Shown here piece by piece: positions 52,255-61,402 of a stretch of 64,000 nt of DNA. The stretch comes from RPRB01 sp035501615 (GTDB lineage Bacteria > Myxococcota > Myxococcia > Myxococcales > Myxococcaceae), in assembly GCA_035501615.1 (NCBI GenBank), contig DATJVY010000023.1, forward strand, positions 1 to 64,000, read 5' to 3'. Position 1 is the first letter of the stretch. Every line of letters starts with the position of its first letter. Position numbers and translations under genes: made by a program. The notes under the pieces are model-generated. The model saw nothing but the letters and a program-made list of their open reading frames with translations. It ran no database searches and was not told where the DNA came from.

Positions 52255-52836
52255 ATGCCGGCCAAGGGTTACAGCTGGTCCGATGCGCCTCGCCTGGGCG
52301 CCCCCGATCCCGCTCCGGGGCTGCCGCGCTGGGAGGCGCTGGCCATCGACGCGGTGGGGAACGTCATCGAGTTCTGGGGCTTCAAGCACAACCAGGGGCG
52401 CGTCTGGGCGGTGCTGTACCTGCGCGGCACGTCGATGACCGCCACCCAGCTCGAGGAGGAGCTGGGGCTCAGCAAGGGCGCGGTCTCGATGCTGGTCCGG
52501 GACCTCGAGCGCTGGGGCGTGGTGCTCCGCATCCGGCAGCCCGGCACCGGAGCCTGGCACTTCCGCGCCGAGACCGACCTGGTGCAGATGGTCCGGCGCG
52601 TCATCCAGGAGCGCGAGACCGCGTTCATCACCCGCATCCGGGCCGACCTGGAGGAGGCCCGGCGCCTGGCGGCGGCCAGCGGGGTGGGGCGGGAGCGGCT
52701 CGCCCGGCTGGAGAAGCTGGCCGCGCTGGCGGTGGGCGCCGAGCGGGCGCTCCGCATCTTCCTCCGGACCGCGCGGGTGGACCTCTCCTCGCTCCTTCTC
52801 GCCCTGGGTGAAGGCAGGCTCCGCCCCAAGGGCTGA
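52255..52836 (+). CDS. GbsR/MarR-family transcriptional regulator
   Basis: A 193-residue regulator. The N-terminal part has the GbsR pattern (DAVGNVIEFWGFKHNQGRVW, AVLYLRGTSMTATQLEEELG), then the winged helix LSKGAVSMLVRDLERWGVVL followed by RIRQPGTGAWHFRAETDL. The C-terminal helices are for dimerisation. It is 13 bases after the polyprenyl synthase and is the only DNA-binding protein in the respiratory cluster, which makes it the best candidate to bind the two GTTCAAG-N4-CTTGAAC sites. That link is inferred. Confidence 0.88.
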   Translation: MPAKGYSWSDAPRLGAPDPAPGLPRWEALAIDAVGNVIEFWGFKHNQGRVWAVLYLRGTSMTATQLEEELGLSKGAVSMLVRDLERWGVVLRIRQPGTGAWHFRAETDLVQMVRRVIQERETAFITRIRADLEEARRLAAASGVGRERLARLEKLAALAVGAERALRIFLRTARVDLSSLLLALGEGRLRPKG

Positions 52837-52957
52837 TCGGCGGCGGTTCGTGCGCAATCCCCGGGCGACGTCCCGGACGGCGCGCACCGTTTGCGGGCCG
52901 GGCCGCTCCCACAGCCTCTCCCCGGCAGGCCTGCGAGTTGCACCGTGCGGCCCTCCG

Positions 52958-54718
52958 ATGCTCGAGGATCTCGTCGTCGGAATGGTGGGTTCGGGCGGAG
53001 ACGGCGTCGTCAGCGCCGGCGAGTCGCTGCTCGCGGCGGTCGCCTCTCAGGGCTTCCATGCCCTCATGACCAAGAGCTTCGGCTCGCAGATCCGGGGTGG
53101 CGAGTCCTCCTGCCGCGTGCGGATCTCCGGCCGCAAGGTCCTGAACCCGGGCGGGGTGCTGGACGTGGCCGTCGCCCTCAACTGGGAGGACTTCCGCCGC
53201 TTCGGCGCGGAGCTGCCGCTGGGGCCGGACACGGTGGTCATCCACGAGGCGAAGGCCGGCCCGCCGCCCGCCGACCTCGCGCCGCCTGGCCATGGCCCGC
53301 GCCAGGTCCTGGCCGTGCCGCTCGGGGAGCTGGCGAAGTCGGCCGCGGGCACCGACCGCGCGAAGACCACCGTGGTCCTCGGCATCCTCTCCGGCTGGTT
53401 CGGCATCCCGCCGGAGGCGCTCGACCGCGCGCTCCAGAAGAAGTTCGCCCAGAAGGGGGAGGGGCTCCTCGAGGCGAACCGCAAGGCGCTGGCGGCGGGG
53501 ATCGCCCACGCCCGCGCCCATCCCCTCGAGGCGCCGCGCGTCCTGGCTCCGCCCCCGTCCTCGACGCCCAAGCTGCTCTGCGACGGGAACGAGATGTGCG
53601 CCTCGGCCGCCATCTTCGCCGGCTGCGAGTTCTTCGGCGGCTACCCCATCACCCCCTCCACCGAGGTGATGCAGATCCTCTCCCGGGAGCTGCCGAAGTA
53701 CGGCGGCGTCGTGCTCCAGGCCGAGGACGAGATCAGCGGCGTGGGCGCGGCGGTGGGAGCCTCCTTCGCCGGGAAGAAGTCGATGACCGCCACCTCCGGC
53801 CCGGGCATGTCGCTCAAGACCGAGGTGCTGGGCCTGGCGTCGATCGCCGAGCTGCCGCTGGTGCTGGTCGACGTGCAGCGCGGCGGCCCGTCCACTGGCC
53901 TCCCCACCAAGCCAGAGCAGGCGGACCTCTTCCAGGCGGCGTTCAGCGCCCATGGCGACGTGCTCCGCCCGGTGCTCGCCCCCACCGGCGTGGAGGACAC
54001 CTTCCGGCTCACGGTCGAGGCGTTCAACCTGGCCGAGCGGTACCAGACCCCGGTCGTCCTCCTCTCGGATCAGGAGATCGCCCAGCGCAAGGAGACGCTG
54101 GAGCCCATCGACGTCTCGCGGTTCGAGGTGCTGCACCGCCTCGTGCCGACGCCCGAGCAGCTGGCGGAGGGCTACCAGCGCTTCGCCGAGACGCCATCGG
54201 GCGTGAGCCCGCTCAGCCATCCGGGGATGCCGGGAGGCAACTACCTCGCCGCTGGAATCGAGCACGACGTCCGCGGCGCCCCCACCGCCAGCGGCGCGGT
54301 GCACGCGTCGATGAACGCGAAGCGCTTCCGCAAGCTCGGCGCGCTTCAGGAGAGGGCCGATCTCTTCGAGCGGGAGGGCCCGCGCGACGCGCCGCTGGGC
54401 CTCGTGAGCTGGGGGAGCTCGGCCGGAGTCGCCCGCGAGGCCTTCGCGCTGGCCCGCGCCCGCGGCCTGCCGGTCCAGCTCCTGGTCCCCCACCTGCTCT
54501 ATCCGGTGGCCGAGCCGGTGTACCGCGAGTTCTTCGCCTCGGCGCGGCGAGGCCTGGTGCTGGAGCTCTCGCACCAGGGGCAGCTGTACCGGGTGCTGCG
54601 GATGTTCGTGGACGTCCCCCCGGGCGTGACGTCGTTGGCCCGGAGCGGGGCCCAGCCATTCCACGCCGACGAGGTGGTGGAGCGGCTGCAGCAGCAGGCG
54701 GAGGGCCTGGTCCGATGA
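52958..54718 (+). CDS. korA: 2-oxoacid:ferredoxin oxidoreductase, fused gamma-alpha subunit (KorA-like)
   Basis: Oxidatively decarboxylates a 2-oxoacid, probably 2-oxoglutarate, with ferredoxin as acceptor. Residues 1-190 are the gamma domain (VGMVGSGGDGVVSAGESLLA, then SFGSQIRGGESSCRVRIS). From about 205 comes the alpha, pyrimidine-binding domain with FFGGYPITPSTEVMQILSRE, AEDEISGVGAAVGASFAGKK, SGPGMSLKTEVLGLASIAEL and RGGPSTGLPTKPEQADL. The fused gamma-alpha order is typical of the two-subunit type. 586 residues. ATGA overlap with the beta subunit gene. Confidence 0.93.
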   Translation: MLEDLVVGMVGSGGDGVVSAGESLLAAVASQGFHALMTKSFGSQIRGGESSCRVRISGRKVLNPGGVLDVAVALNWEDFRRFGAELPLGPDTVVIHEAKAGPPPADLAPPGHGPRQVLAVPLGELAKSAAGTDRAKTTVVLGILSGWFGIPPEALDRALQKKFAQKGEGLLEANRKALAAGIAHARAHPLEAPRVLAPPPSSTPKLLCDGNEMCASAAIFAGCEFFGGYPITPSTEVMQILSRELPKYGGVVLQAEDEISGVGAAVGASFAGKKSMTATSGPGMSLKTEVLGLASIAELPLVLVDVQRGGPSTGLPTKPEQADLFQAAFSAHGDVLRPVLAPTGVEDTFRLTVEAFNLAERYQTPVVLLSDQEIAQRKETLEPIDVSRFEVLHRLVPTPEQLAEGYQRFAETPSGVSPLSHPGMPGGNYLAAGIEHDVRGAPTASGAVHASMNAKRFRKLGALQERADLFEREGPRDAPLGLVSWGSSAGVAREAFALARARGLPVQLLVPHLLYPVAEPVYREFFASARRGLVLELSHQGQLYRVLRMFVDVPPGVTSLARSGAQPFHADEVVERLQQQAEGLVR

Positions 54719-55593
54719 ACGCCTTCCTCGCCCCGAACGACTACAAGAGCCCCCTCAAGCCCATCTGGTGCCCGGGCTGCGGAGACTATGGCGTGGTGCA
54801 GGCGCTCTACCGGGCGCTGAGTGCGATCGGCCGCCCCCCGCACGAGATCGCCTTCATCTCCGGCATCGGCTGCTCGAGCCGCATCCCCGGCTACACCACG
54901 GCCTATGGCTTCAACACCGTCCACGGCCGCGCCCTCCCCATCGCCCAGGGGGTCAAGCTCGCCAACCCCGACCTCCTGGTGGTGGTGGCCGGCGGTGACG
55001 GCGACGGCTTCTCCATCGGCGGAGGCCACGTCCCCCATGCCATCCGCCGCAACGTGGACCTCACCTACCTCGTGATGGACAACCAGGTGTACGGGCTCAC
55101 CAAGGGGCAGCTCTCGCCCACCTCGCCCCGGGGCCTGAAGACCGTCACCTCGCCGATGGGGAGCCTGGAGCAGCCCATCAACCCGCTGCTCACCGTCCTC
55201 GCCTACGGCGCGGGCTTCGTCGCCCAGGCCACCCCGGCCGACATGCCGGGCATGACCGCGCTCATCGAGGAGGCCCTCCGCTACCCGGGCTTCTCCTTCG
55301 TCAACATCCAGTCGCCCTGCGTGACGTTCGGCGAGGAGGAGCAGCAGCTCCGCGCCCACAAGACGCGGATGAAGTCCCTCGCCAGCCTGGGGCACGATCC
55401 GACGAACCAGCTCGCGGCGCTCGACCTGGCGCGGGCCTACGGCACCGAGCTGTACACCGGCGTCTTCTACCGGAACCCCGACCCGCCCCCGACCTACGAG
55501 GCCTTGGTTCGCCAGCGCCAGGCCGAGCTGCAGCGGGGCGAGCCCCGGTCGAGGGCCCGGGTGCTCGACGGACTGTCGAGCCGAGGAGGGTAA
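54715..55593 (+). CDS. korB: 2-oxoacid:ferredoxin oxidoreductase beta subunit (KorB-like)
   Basis: Thiamine-diphosphate and FeS-binding subunit. WCPGCGDYGVVQALYRAL and FISGIGCSSRIPGYTTAYGF supply cluster Cys residues, with another in NIQSPCVTFGE. The ThDP motif is VVVAGGDGDGFSIGGGHVPH, followed by YLVMDNQVYGLTKGQLSPTS. 292 residues. No separate ferredoxin-like delta subunit is encoded nearby, so electrons must pass to a soluble ferredoxin. The complex I genes begin 0.55 kb downstream. Confidence 0.94.
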   Translation: MNAFLAPNDYKSPLKPIWCPGCGDYGVVQALYRALSAIGRPPHEIAFISGIGCSSRIPGYTTAYGFNTVHGRALPIAQGVKLANPDLLVVVAGGDGDGFSIGGGHVPHAIRRNVDLTYLVMDNQVYGLTKGQLSPTSPRGLKTVTSPMGSLEQPINPLLTVLAYGAGFVAQATPADMPGMTALIEEALRYPGFSFVNIQSPCVTFGEEEQQLRAHKTRMKSLASLGHDPTNQLAALDLARAYGTELYTGVFYRNPDPPPTYEALVRQRQAELQRGEPRSRARVLDGLSSRGG

Positions 55594-55597
55594 CCCC

Positions 55598-56122
55598 ATG
55601 ACTCCGGTCACCGGCATCGACTTCGAGCGGCTGACGCTCCGGGACGCGCTCGACCTGGCCATCCTCATCGAGGAGGAGGCCCGCGACCGCTACCGGGAGT
55701 TCTCCGAGCAGCTCGCCGCCCACGCCACCCCCGAGGTGGCGGACTTCTTCACCCGGATGGCCCGCATCGAGGACCGGCACCGCTCCGAGCTGCTGGAGCG
55801 CCGGCAGACGCTCTTCGGGGACGCTCCCTCCACGGTCGAGCGGACGCAGATCTTCGACGTCGAAGCCCCCGGTTACGAGCAGGCCCGGGCCTTCATGGGC
55901 GTCCGCGAGGCCCTGGAGACGGTGCTTGCCTCGGAGATCAAGGCCCATGCCTTCTTCGACGAGGCGCTGCCCCGCGTCAAGGACCCGGAGTTGAAGGCCC
56001 TCTTCCAGGAGCTCCGCGCGGAAGAGGTGCATCATCAGGCCCTGGTCAAATCCGAGCTGGCGCGCTGCCCCGAGAAACCGGACGATGGGGAGGCCTATGC
56101 GGACGACCCGGTCGCGCAGTAG
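55598..56122 (+). CDS. Ferritin-like diiron protein (rubrerythrin-type, no rubredoxin domain)
   Basis: A 174-residue four-helix protein. Diiron ligands fit: Glu in LIEEEARDRYREFS, ExxH in MARIEDRHRSEL, Glu in VLASEIKAHAFFDEA and ExxH in LRAEEVHHQALV. The rubredoxin zinc/iron ribbon of true rubrerythrin is absent. It is likely a peroxide-scavenging or iron-handling protein, useful next to oxygen-sensitive FeS enzymes. It lies 4 bases after korB and 24 before nuoA, so it bridges the two operons or belongs to one transcript. Confidence 0.88.
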   Translation: MTPVTGIDFERLTLRDALDLAILIEEEARDRYREFSEQLAAHATPEVADFFTRMARIEDRHRSELLERRQTLFGDAPSTVERTQIFDVEAPGYEQARAFMGVREALETVLASEIKAHAFFDEALPRVKDPELKALFQELRAEEVHHQALVKSELARCPEKPDDGEAYADDPVAQ

Positions 56123-56146
56123 GACCTCGGCCCCGGGAGCACGTGC

Positions 56147-56506
56147 ATGACCCAGGGCCTCACCCTCCTCGCCTTTCTCGTCATCTCCTTCGCCGCCGTG
56201 GGGAGCCTGCTCGTCGCGGCGAAGCTCCTCCGCGTGCGTGCCCGCGTCTCGAGCCCGCTGAAGCGCGAGACCTACGAATGCGGCGAGAGCCCCCAGGGCA
56301 TGGCCTGGGTACGCTTCCACGCCCGGTACTACGTGGTGGCGCTGTTTTTCGTCCTGTTCGACATCGAGGCGGCGCTCATCCTCCCCTGGAGCACCATCGT
56401 CCGCGAGGTGGGGAGCGCGGGGCTGGTCGCGGTGGGAACCTTCGTGGGGGTGCTGATGCTCGGCTGGGGCTGGGCGGTCCGGAAAGGAGCGCTGGAGTGG
56501 GTGTGA
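56147..56506 (+). CDS. nuoA: Complex I subunit NuoA
   Basis: Membrane subunit of the quinone-reducing complex. Three TM segments: LLAFLVISFAAVGSLLVAA, YYVVALFFVLFDIEAALILP and LVAVGTFVGVLMLGWGWAV. The matrix-loop signature KRETYECGESPQGMAWVRFH with its conserved Cys is intact. 119 residues. It overlaps the fused nuoBC start by 10 bases. Confidence 0.96.
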   Translation: MTQGLTLLAFLVISFAAVGSLLVAAKLLRVRARVSSPLKRETYECGESPQGMAWVRFHARYYVVALFFVLFDIEAALILPWSTIVREVGSAGLVAVGTFVGVLMLGWGWAVRKGALEWV

Positions 56507-57696
56507 GGACGGTGGACGACGGGGCGGCGTTCGAGCACCCGCTGTACCGGACGCTGCTCAGCGTGCCCGGGCTGACGGTGGCCACCACGGTTCTCGACCA
56601 GGTGCTCACCTGGGGGATGAGCAACGCGCTGTGGGTCTTCCCCATGGCAACCAGCTGCTGCGGCATCGAGTTCATGGCCACCGCCGCCAGCCGGGTGGAC
56701 ATCGACCGGATGGGCACCATCGTCCGGGCAACCCCGCGCCAGGCGGACGTGATGGTGGTCGCCGGAACCATCACCGTGAAGATGGCCCCGCGGGTGAAGA
56801 AGCTCTGGGACCAGATGCCCGAGCCCAAGTGGTGCATCGCCATGGGCTCCTGCGCCATCTCCGGCGACTTCTACCGGAACCTGTACTCGGTCGTTCCCGG
56901 GGTGGACACCTTCCTCCCGGTGGATGTCTACGTCCCGGGCTGCCCGCCGAATCCGGAGGCGCTGATGCACGGCTTCCTCCGCCTTCAGGAGAAGATCCGG
57001 AAGCGGCGCAAGGGAGAGACGGTCACCCCCGAGGTGAACCCCGAGCTCCTCAAGATCACCAAGCCGTCCATCCCGCGCCTCGTGGACCCCGATCGCACGG
57101 CCGAGATGGACCGTGCGCAGGTGGAGTCGGCGGACGTCGCCACCGAGGTGGAGATCACCCCGCCGGTGCGCACGACGCTCGGAGCAGAGGCACCGGAGCC
57201 CGTGGCGGAGCGGCCCGACCCCTCGGGCTCCGACGTGCCGGCGGTGCTCGCCGAGCTGGGAATCGCCGCGAGCGGGGAGGGCGGTCCTCCGCTGGTCCCG
57301 GTGGCGCGGCACCTCGACGTGGCTTCCAGGCTCAAGGCCCGGGGCTACCGGCAGTTCGTCTCGGTCATCGCCACCCACTGGGTGCCGGGCACGGGCCGGA
57401 AGGGCAAGGCCCCCGACGAGGTCGAGCACTACGAGGTGACCTACCTCCTGCGGACCGTCGGGGCGGGTTCGCGCCTCGCCACCTGGACGGTGCGGCTCGC
57501 CACCGGCGAGCCGGTGCCCTCGCTGTTCGCGCTCTTCGCCGGCGCGGACTGGCAGGAGCGCGAGCAGTACGACCTGGTCGGGGTGGTGTTCGCCGATCAT
57601 CCCGACCTGCGCCGGCTGATGATGCCGGAGAACTACGACCGCTTCCCCCTTCGCCGGGACCTGCCGGCCAACCTGCCGTACGCGCCCTGGCGATGA
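56497..57696 (+). CDS. nuoBC: Fused complex I subunit NuoB-NuoC
   Basis: One frame encodes NuoB and NuoC. Residues about 15-185 are NuoB with N2-cluster cysteines: C54 and C55 in MATSCCGIEFMA, Cys in AMGSCAISGDFYRN and Cys in YVPGCPPNPEALMHG. A charged, Pro/Val-rich linker (about 190-245) leads to NuoC (FVSVIATHWVPGT, then WQEREQYDLVGVVFADHPDL and MMPENYDRFPLRRDLPANLP). 399 residues. GTG 56497 has AGGAG 7 bases before it, which fixes the overlap with nuoA. B-C fusion differs from the C-D fusion in E. coli. Confidence 0.94.
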   Translation: MGVRTVDDGAAFEHPLYRTLLSVPGLTVATTVLDQVLTWGMSNALWVFPMATSCCGIEFMATAASRVDIDRMGTIVRATPRQADVMVVAGTITVKMAPRVKKLWDQMPEPKWCIAMGSCAISGDFYRNLYSVVPGVDTFLPVDVYVPGCPPNPEALMHGFLRLQEKIRKRRKGETVTPEVNPELLKITKPSIPRLVDPDRTAEMDRAQVESADVATEVEITPPVRTTLGAEAPEPVAERPDPSGSDVPAVLAELGIAASGEGGPPLVPVARHLDVASRLKARGYRQFVSVIATHWVPGTGRKGKAPDEVEHYEVTYLLRTVGAGSRLATWTVRLATGEPVPSLFALFAGADWQEREQYDLVGVVFADHPDLRRLMMPENYDRFPLRRDLPANLPYAPWR

Positions 57697-58883
57697 CCGC
57701 ACTCCCGACGGTCCAGATCACCCGCCGGATCGATCCCCACCTATCGGTCGACCGGTACGACCCCGAGGGCGAGCTGATGCTGCTCCACTTCGGGCCGCAG
57801 CACCCCTCCACCCACGGGGTCTTCCGGATGGACCTCTACCTGGACGGGGAGAAGGTGGTGAAGGTCGTGCCGCACGTCGGCTACCTCCACCGCGCGGTGG
57901 AGAAGCTCTGCGAGACGCTGGCCTACGTGCAGATCACCCCCATCGTCGACAAGAACGACTACGTCGCGCCGATGACCAACGAGCAGGCGCTGAACATGGC
58001 CTTCGAGGCGGCGCTCAAGCTCGAGGTCCCGCGGCGGGCGCGATGGATGCGGACGATCTTCGCCGAGCTGCAGCGGATCGCCTCCCACCTCCTCTGGCTC
58101 GGCACCTTCGCCCTGGACCTGGGAGGGGCGCTCGGCGGCGGCTCGACGGTGTTCCTCCACTGTTTCCGCGAGCGCGAGCTGGTCCTCGACCTCTTCGAGG
58201 AGGTCACCGGCGCGCGGTTCCACTACAACACCCACACCATCGGCGGGAACCGGCACGACCTGCCCGCCGGCTGGAGCGCGAAGGTGCACGCCGCGCTCGA
58301 CCTCATCGGGCCGCGGATCGACGAGTACGAGGCGATGACGCTGCAGAACCGCATCTTCCTCGACCGGACGGCCGGCGTCGGGACGCTCGATGCGGAGCTG
58401 GCGCTCGAGCTGGGCATCACCGGCCCCATCCTCCGCGCTTGCGGGGTGGACCACGACCTCCGGCGCGACGCTCCCTTCCACGCCTACGACGAGGTGAAGG
58501 TCCGCGTCGTGACCGCGCAGGGCGGGGACTGCCTGGCCCGCGCCCGCGTCCGGCTGGGCGAGATGCGGGAGAGCGTCCGTCTGGTCCGGGAGATGGTCGA
58601 TGGGGTCCCCGAGGGGAGCATCAACTCCGGTAAGCCGGTGAAGCTCCCGGTGCAGACCAAGATTCCCCCCGGCCAGGTCTACGTGGCCATCGAGACCCCG
58701 CGCGGTGAGCTGGGGAGCTACCTCATCTCCGACGGGACCCAGTTCCCGTACCGGCTCAAGATCCGGCCTCCCAGCCTCCACGCCCTCTCCGCGCTGCCCT
58801 ACGTCATCCCCGGGGGCACGGTGAGCGACGCGGTGGCGATCCTCGGCTCGATGGACCCCATCATGGGCGAGGTGGACCGGTGA
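57693..58883 (+). CDS. nuoD: Complex I subunit NuoD
   Basis: 49-kDa subunit that forms the quinone pocket with NuoB. LLHFGPQHPSTHGVFRMDLY, VGYLHRAVEKLCETLAYVQ, FAELQRIASHLLWLGTFALD and ITGPILRACGVDHDLRRDAP are conserved; the C-terminus DPIMGEVDR is standard. The His of HPSTHG and the Tyr/Asp quinone-site regions are intact. 396 residues. ATGA overlap upstream and GTGA overlap with nuoH downstream; nuoE, F and G, usual between D and H, are missing here. Confidence 0.97.
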   Translation: MTALPTVQITRRIDPHLSVDRYDPEGELMLLHFGPQHPSTHGVFRMDLYLDGEKVVKVVPHVGYLHRAVEKLCETLAYVQITPIVDKNDYVAPMTNEQALNMAFEAALKLEVPRRARWMRTIFAELQRIASHLLWLGTFALDLGGALGGGSTVFLHCFRERELVLDLFEEVTGARFHYNTHTIGGNRHDLPAGWSAKVHAALDLIGPRIDEYEAMTLQNRIFLDRTAGVGTLDAELALELGITGPILRACGVDHDLRRDAPFHAYDEVKVRVVTAQGGDCLARARVRLGEMRESVRLVREMVDGVPEGSINSGKPVKLPVQTKIPPGQVYVAIETPRGELGSYLISDGTQFPYRLKIRPPSLHALSALPYVIPGGTVSDAVAILGSMDPIMGEVDR

Positions 58884-59848
58884 GCGAGGGGGTCGTCCAC
58901 GGGGCGGTGTACTCGGTGCTGATCGTCACGGTGGTCCTCACCGCGACGGCGATGGCGCTGTGGTTCGAGCGGAAGTTCGCCGCCCGGCTCCAGACGCGGC
59001 TCGGCCCGACGATGGTCGGCCCCTCGGGGCTCCTTCAGCCGGTGGCCGATCTGCTGAAGCTGCTGCAGAAGGAGGACATCGTCCCGGAGAACGCCGACCC
59101 GGCGATCTTCAACCTGGTGCCCCCGCTCGCCGCCCTCGTCGCGCTGGGCGCCGCGGCGGTCGTTCCCTTCTCGCCCTCGGTGGTCGCCTCGGACCTTGAC
59201 GTCGGAGTGCTCTATGTCCTGGCGGTGGGCGCGGTGACGGTGCTCCCGGTGTTCGGCGCCGGATGGGCGAGCAACAACAAGCTGGCGCTGCTCGGGGGGA
59301 TGCGCGCGGTGGCGCAGTCCATCTCCTACGAGGTTCCGCTGCTGCTCGCGGCGATGGTGCCGGTCATCCTCTCCGGCTCGCTCCGCCTGGGGACCATCGT
59401 CCAGACGCAGGCCGACCACCACTGGTTCGTCGTCTGGCCCTTCTTCATCGGGCTGCCTGCGTTCGGCATCTTCGTCCTGGCGATGCTGGCCGAGGCCAAC
59501 CGCATCCCCTTCGACATCCCCGAGGCGGAGAGCGAGCTCGTCGCCGGCGTCACCACCGAGTACACCGGGATGAAGTTCGCCATCTTCCTGATGGCCGAGT
59601 ACATCCACACCCTGGTCGCCTCCGCGGTGGGCGCGGCGCTGTTCCTCGGCGGCTGGGACGGGCCGTTCCGCCCCGGGCTGCACTGGATGGTGCTGAAGAC
59701 CCTCCTGCTCTTCACCGGCCTGTACTGGATCCGCTGGTCGCTCCTCCGCTTCCGGGCGGACCAGCTGATGGGACTGTGCTGGAAGGTGCTGGTGCCGACC
59801 GGCGTGCTCCTGGTCGGCGCCGCCGCGGTCTGGGTGGTGTTCCGGTGA
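58880..59848 (+). CDS. nuoH: Complex I subunit NuoH
   Basis: Membrane subunit linking the quinone site to the proton channels. Eight TM segments. Conserved segments: LQTRLGPTMVGPSGLLQPVA, DLLKLLQKEDIVPENADPAI, MRAVAQSISYEVPLLLAAMV and the acidic loop ANRIPFDIPEAESELVAGVT. 322 residues. GTG start overlapping nuoD; its stop overlaps the nuoI GTG. Confidence 0.96.
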   Translation: MSEGVVHGAVYSVLIVTVVLTATAMALWFERKFAARLQTRLGPTMVGPSGLLQPVADLLKLLQKEDIVPENADPAIFNLVPPLAALVALGAAAVVPFSPSVVASDLDVGVLYVLAVGAVTVLPVFGAGWASNNKLALLGGMRAVAQSISYEVPLLLAAMVPVILSGSLRLGTIVQTQADHHWFVVWPFFIGLPAFGIFVLAMLAEANRIPFDIPEAESELVAGVTTEYTGMKFAIFLMAEYIHTLVASAVGAALFLGGWDGPFRPGLHWMVLKTLLLFTGLYWIRWSLLRFRADQLMGLCWKVLVPTGVLLVGAAAVWVVFR

Positions 59849-60561
59849 AGGGCTACCTCTCCTCCGCCGCGCGCGCGCTGGCGACCAGCTTCCACAACCT
59901 CCTCCGCAAGCCGGTGACGGTCGAGTTCCCGAAGGTGATCCGCCCCCGGGCCGAGCGGTACCGGGCGAGCTTCGCGCTGCTCCACGAGGACGACGGTGAC
60001 GAGGCCTGCATCGGCTGCCTGCAGTGCGAGCGCATCTGCCCGTCGCAGGTCATCGCCATCAAGGCAGGCGGAAAGCGCGAGTCGCCCATCAGCGGGAAGA
60101 AGCGCGGCTACGCCGACGACTTCGTGCTGGACCTGAACGCCTGCATCTACTGCGAGCTCTGCGTCCAGGTCTGCCCCACGGACGCCATCGTGATGACCCG
60201 CGAGCCCGAGCTGCCCGCCTACGGGCGCGAGGACCTGGTCCTCACCATGGCCAGGCTCTACGCGAACGAGAAGTCCAAGCACCGCGCCTGGGGAGACGCG
60301 ACCCGGCTGAACGGGATGCAGGTGCCACCCAAGCCCCCGAAGGTGGAGGCCACCGCGGCCGCCCCGGCGAAGCCTGCCCCTGCGCCGAGCGCCGGAGCCG
60401 CAGCCGCGACCACGTCCCCGTCCCCGGGGGCTGCCGCGGGGCCCGCCCCCTCGGCCGGGACGGCTGCTCCCGTCGCGCCGTCGAGCCCTGGCGCCGCGTC
60501 CGTCGCTCCGGCCGCGGAGGGCGGCTCTCCGGCGGGCCCGGGCGGGAAGGGGACGACGTGA
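59845..60561 (+). CDS. nuoI: Complex I subunit NuoI with long Ala/Pro tail
   Basis: Carries clusters N6a and N6b. The two 4Fe-4S motifs are CIGCLQCERICPSQVIAIKA and CIYCELCVQVCPTDAIVMTR. The fold ends near residue 155 (NEKSKHRAWGDATRL), but the protein goes on for about 75 residues of low-complexity Ala/Pro/Ser/Gly. That tail is not part of typical NuoI. GTG start; GTGA overlap with nuoJ. With no NuoG at the locus, NuoI may be the entry point for electrons from ferredoxin. Confidence 0.94.
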   Translation: MKGYLSSAARALATSFHNLLRKPVTVEFPKVIRPRAERYRASFALLHEDDGDEACIGCLQCERICPSQVIAIKAGGKRESPISGKKRGYADDFVLDLNACIYCELCVQVCPTDAIVMTREPELPAYGREDLVLTMARLYANEKSKHRAWGDATRLNGMQVPPKPPKVEATAAAPAKPAPAPSAGAAAATTSPSPGAAAGPAPSAGTAAPVAPSSPGAASVAPAAEGGSPAGPGGKGTT

Positions 60562-61109
60562 ACGGCGAGCTGGGCTTCGGGGCGCTGGCCTTCGTGCTGG
60601 TGGGCTTCCCCGCGCTTCGCGTGGTGAGCAGCCGCGACCTGGTCCGGGCGGTGCTCTGGCTCGCCGTGACGCTGCTGGGGACGGCGGTGCTGTACGCGCT
60701 GCTCAGCGCCCCCTTCCTGGCCGGCGTCCAGGTGCTGACCTACGTCGGCGGCGTCGTGACCCTCATGGTGTTCGGGGTGATGGTGACCCGGAAGCACGCC
60801 GGGAACACCGTCCCGGTGGAGGCGGCCAACCGGCTCCGCGGCGCGCTGGCCGCCCTGGGCTTCTTCGCCGCCCTCGCCTGGGCCATCCTCCGGACGGACC
60901 TCTCGGGCTTCCCCCCCGTGTCGACTCCGTCCACCCAGGAGCTCGCCCAGGCGCTGCTCGACCGCTACCTGCTTCCCTTCGAGGTGGCCTCGGTGCTGCT
61001 GCTGGCGGCCATCGTCAGCGCGGTGGTCCTCGCGCGCCGGCGCGATCCCGCTCCCGACCCGGCCTCACCCGTCGAGCGGCGCGGCCTCGGAGAGGGGAGC
61101 ACGCCGTGA
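60558..61109 (+). CDS. nuoJ: Complex I subunit NuoJ
   Basis: Five-TM membrane subunit. The conserved third helix is seen in VQVLTYVGGVVTLMVFGVMV. A long loop (about 100-135) precedes a final TM (VASVLLLAAIVSAVVLARRR). 183 residues. Starts with GTG overlapping the nuoI stop. Confidence 0.94.
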   Translation: MNGELGFGALAFVLVGFPALRVVSSRDLVRAVLWLAVTLLGTAVLYALLSAPFLAGVQVLTYVGGVVTLMVFGVMVTRKHAGNTVPVEAANRLRGALAALGFFAALAWAILRTDLSGFPPVSTPSTQELAQALLDRYLLPFEVASVLLLAAIVSAVVLARRRDPAPDPASPVERRGLGEGSTP

Positions 61110-61402
61110 CGCTCCGAGCCCTCCTCCTCGTCGCGACCGCGTTGTTCAGCGTCGGCATCTACGGCCTGCTCACCCGCCGGCAGGCGGTGGCCCTCCTCCT
61201 CTCCATCGAGGTCATGGCCAACGCGGCGAACCTGGTCTTCGTCGCCTTCGCCCGCTACGGCGGCGCTCCCGGTCATCCGCTGGTGCTCTTCGCCCTGGCG
61301 GTCACCGTGGCCGAGGTGGCGGTGGGGCTCGCCCTGGTGCTCCTCCTGTACCGCCGCCACGGGGACACCCTCCTCGAGCTGGCCAGCGAGGCGAAGGGAT
61401 GA
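61106..61402 (+). CDS. nuoK: Complex I subunit NuoK
   Basis: Three-TM subunit of 98 residues. The two conserved acidic residues are present, in ALLLSIEVMANAANLVFVAF and VTVAEVAVGLALVLLLYRRH. Starts with GTG within the nuoJ stop and overlaps nuoL by 4 bases. Confidence 0.95.
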   Translation: MTLRALLLVATALFSVGIYGLLTRRQAVALLLSIEVMANAANLVFVAFARYGGAPGHPLVLFALAVTVAEVAVGLALVLLLYRRHGDTLLELASEAKG

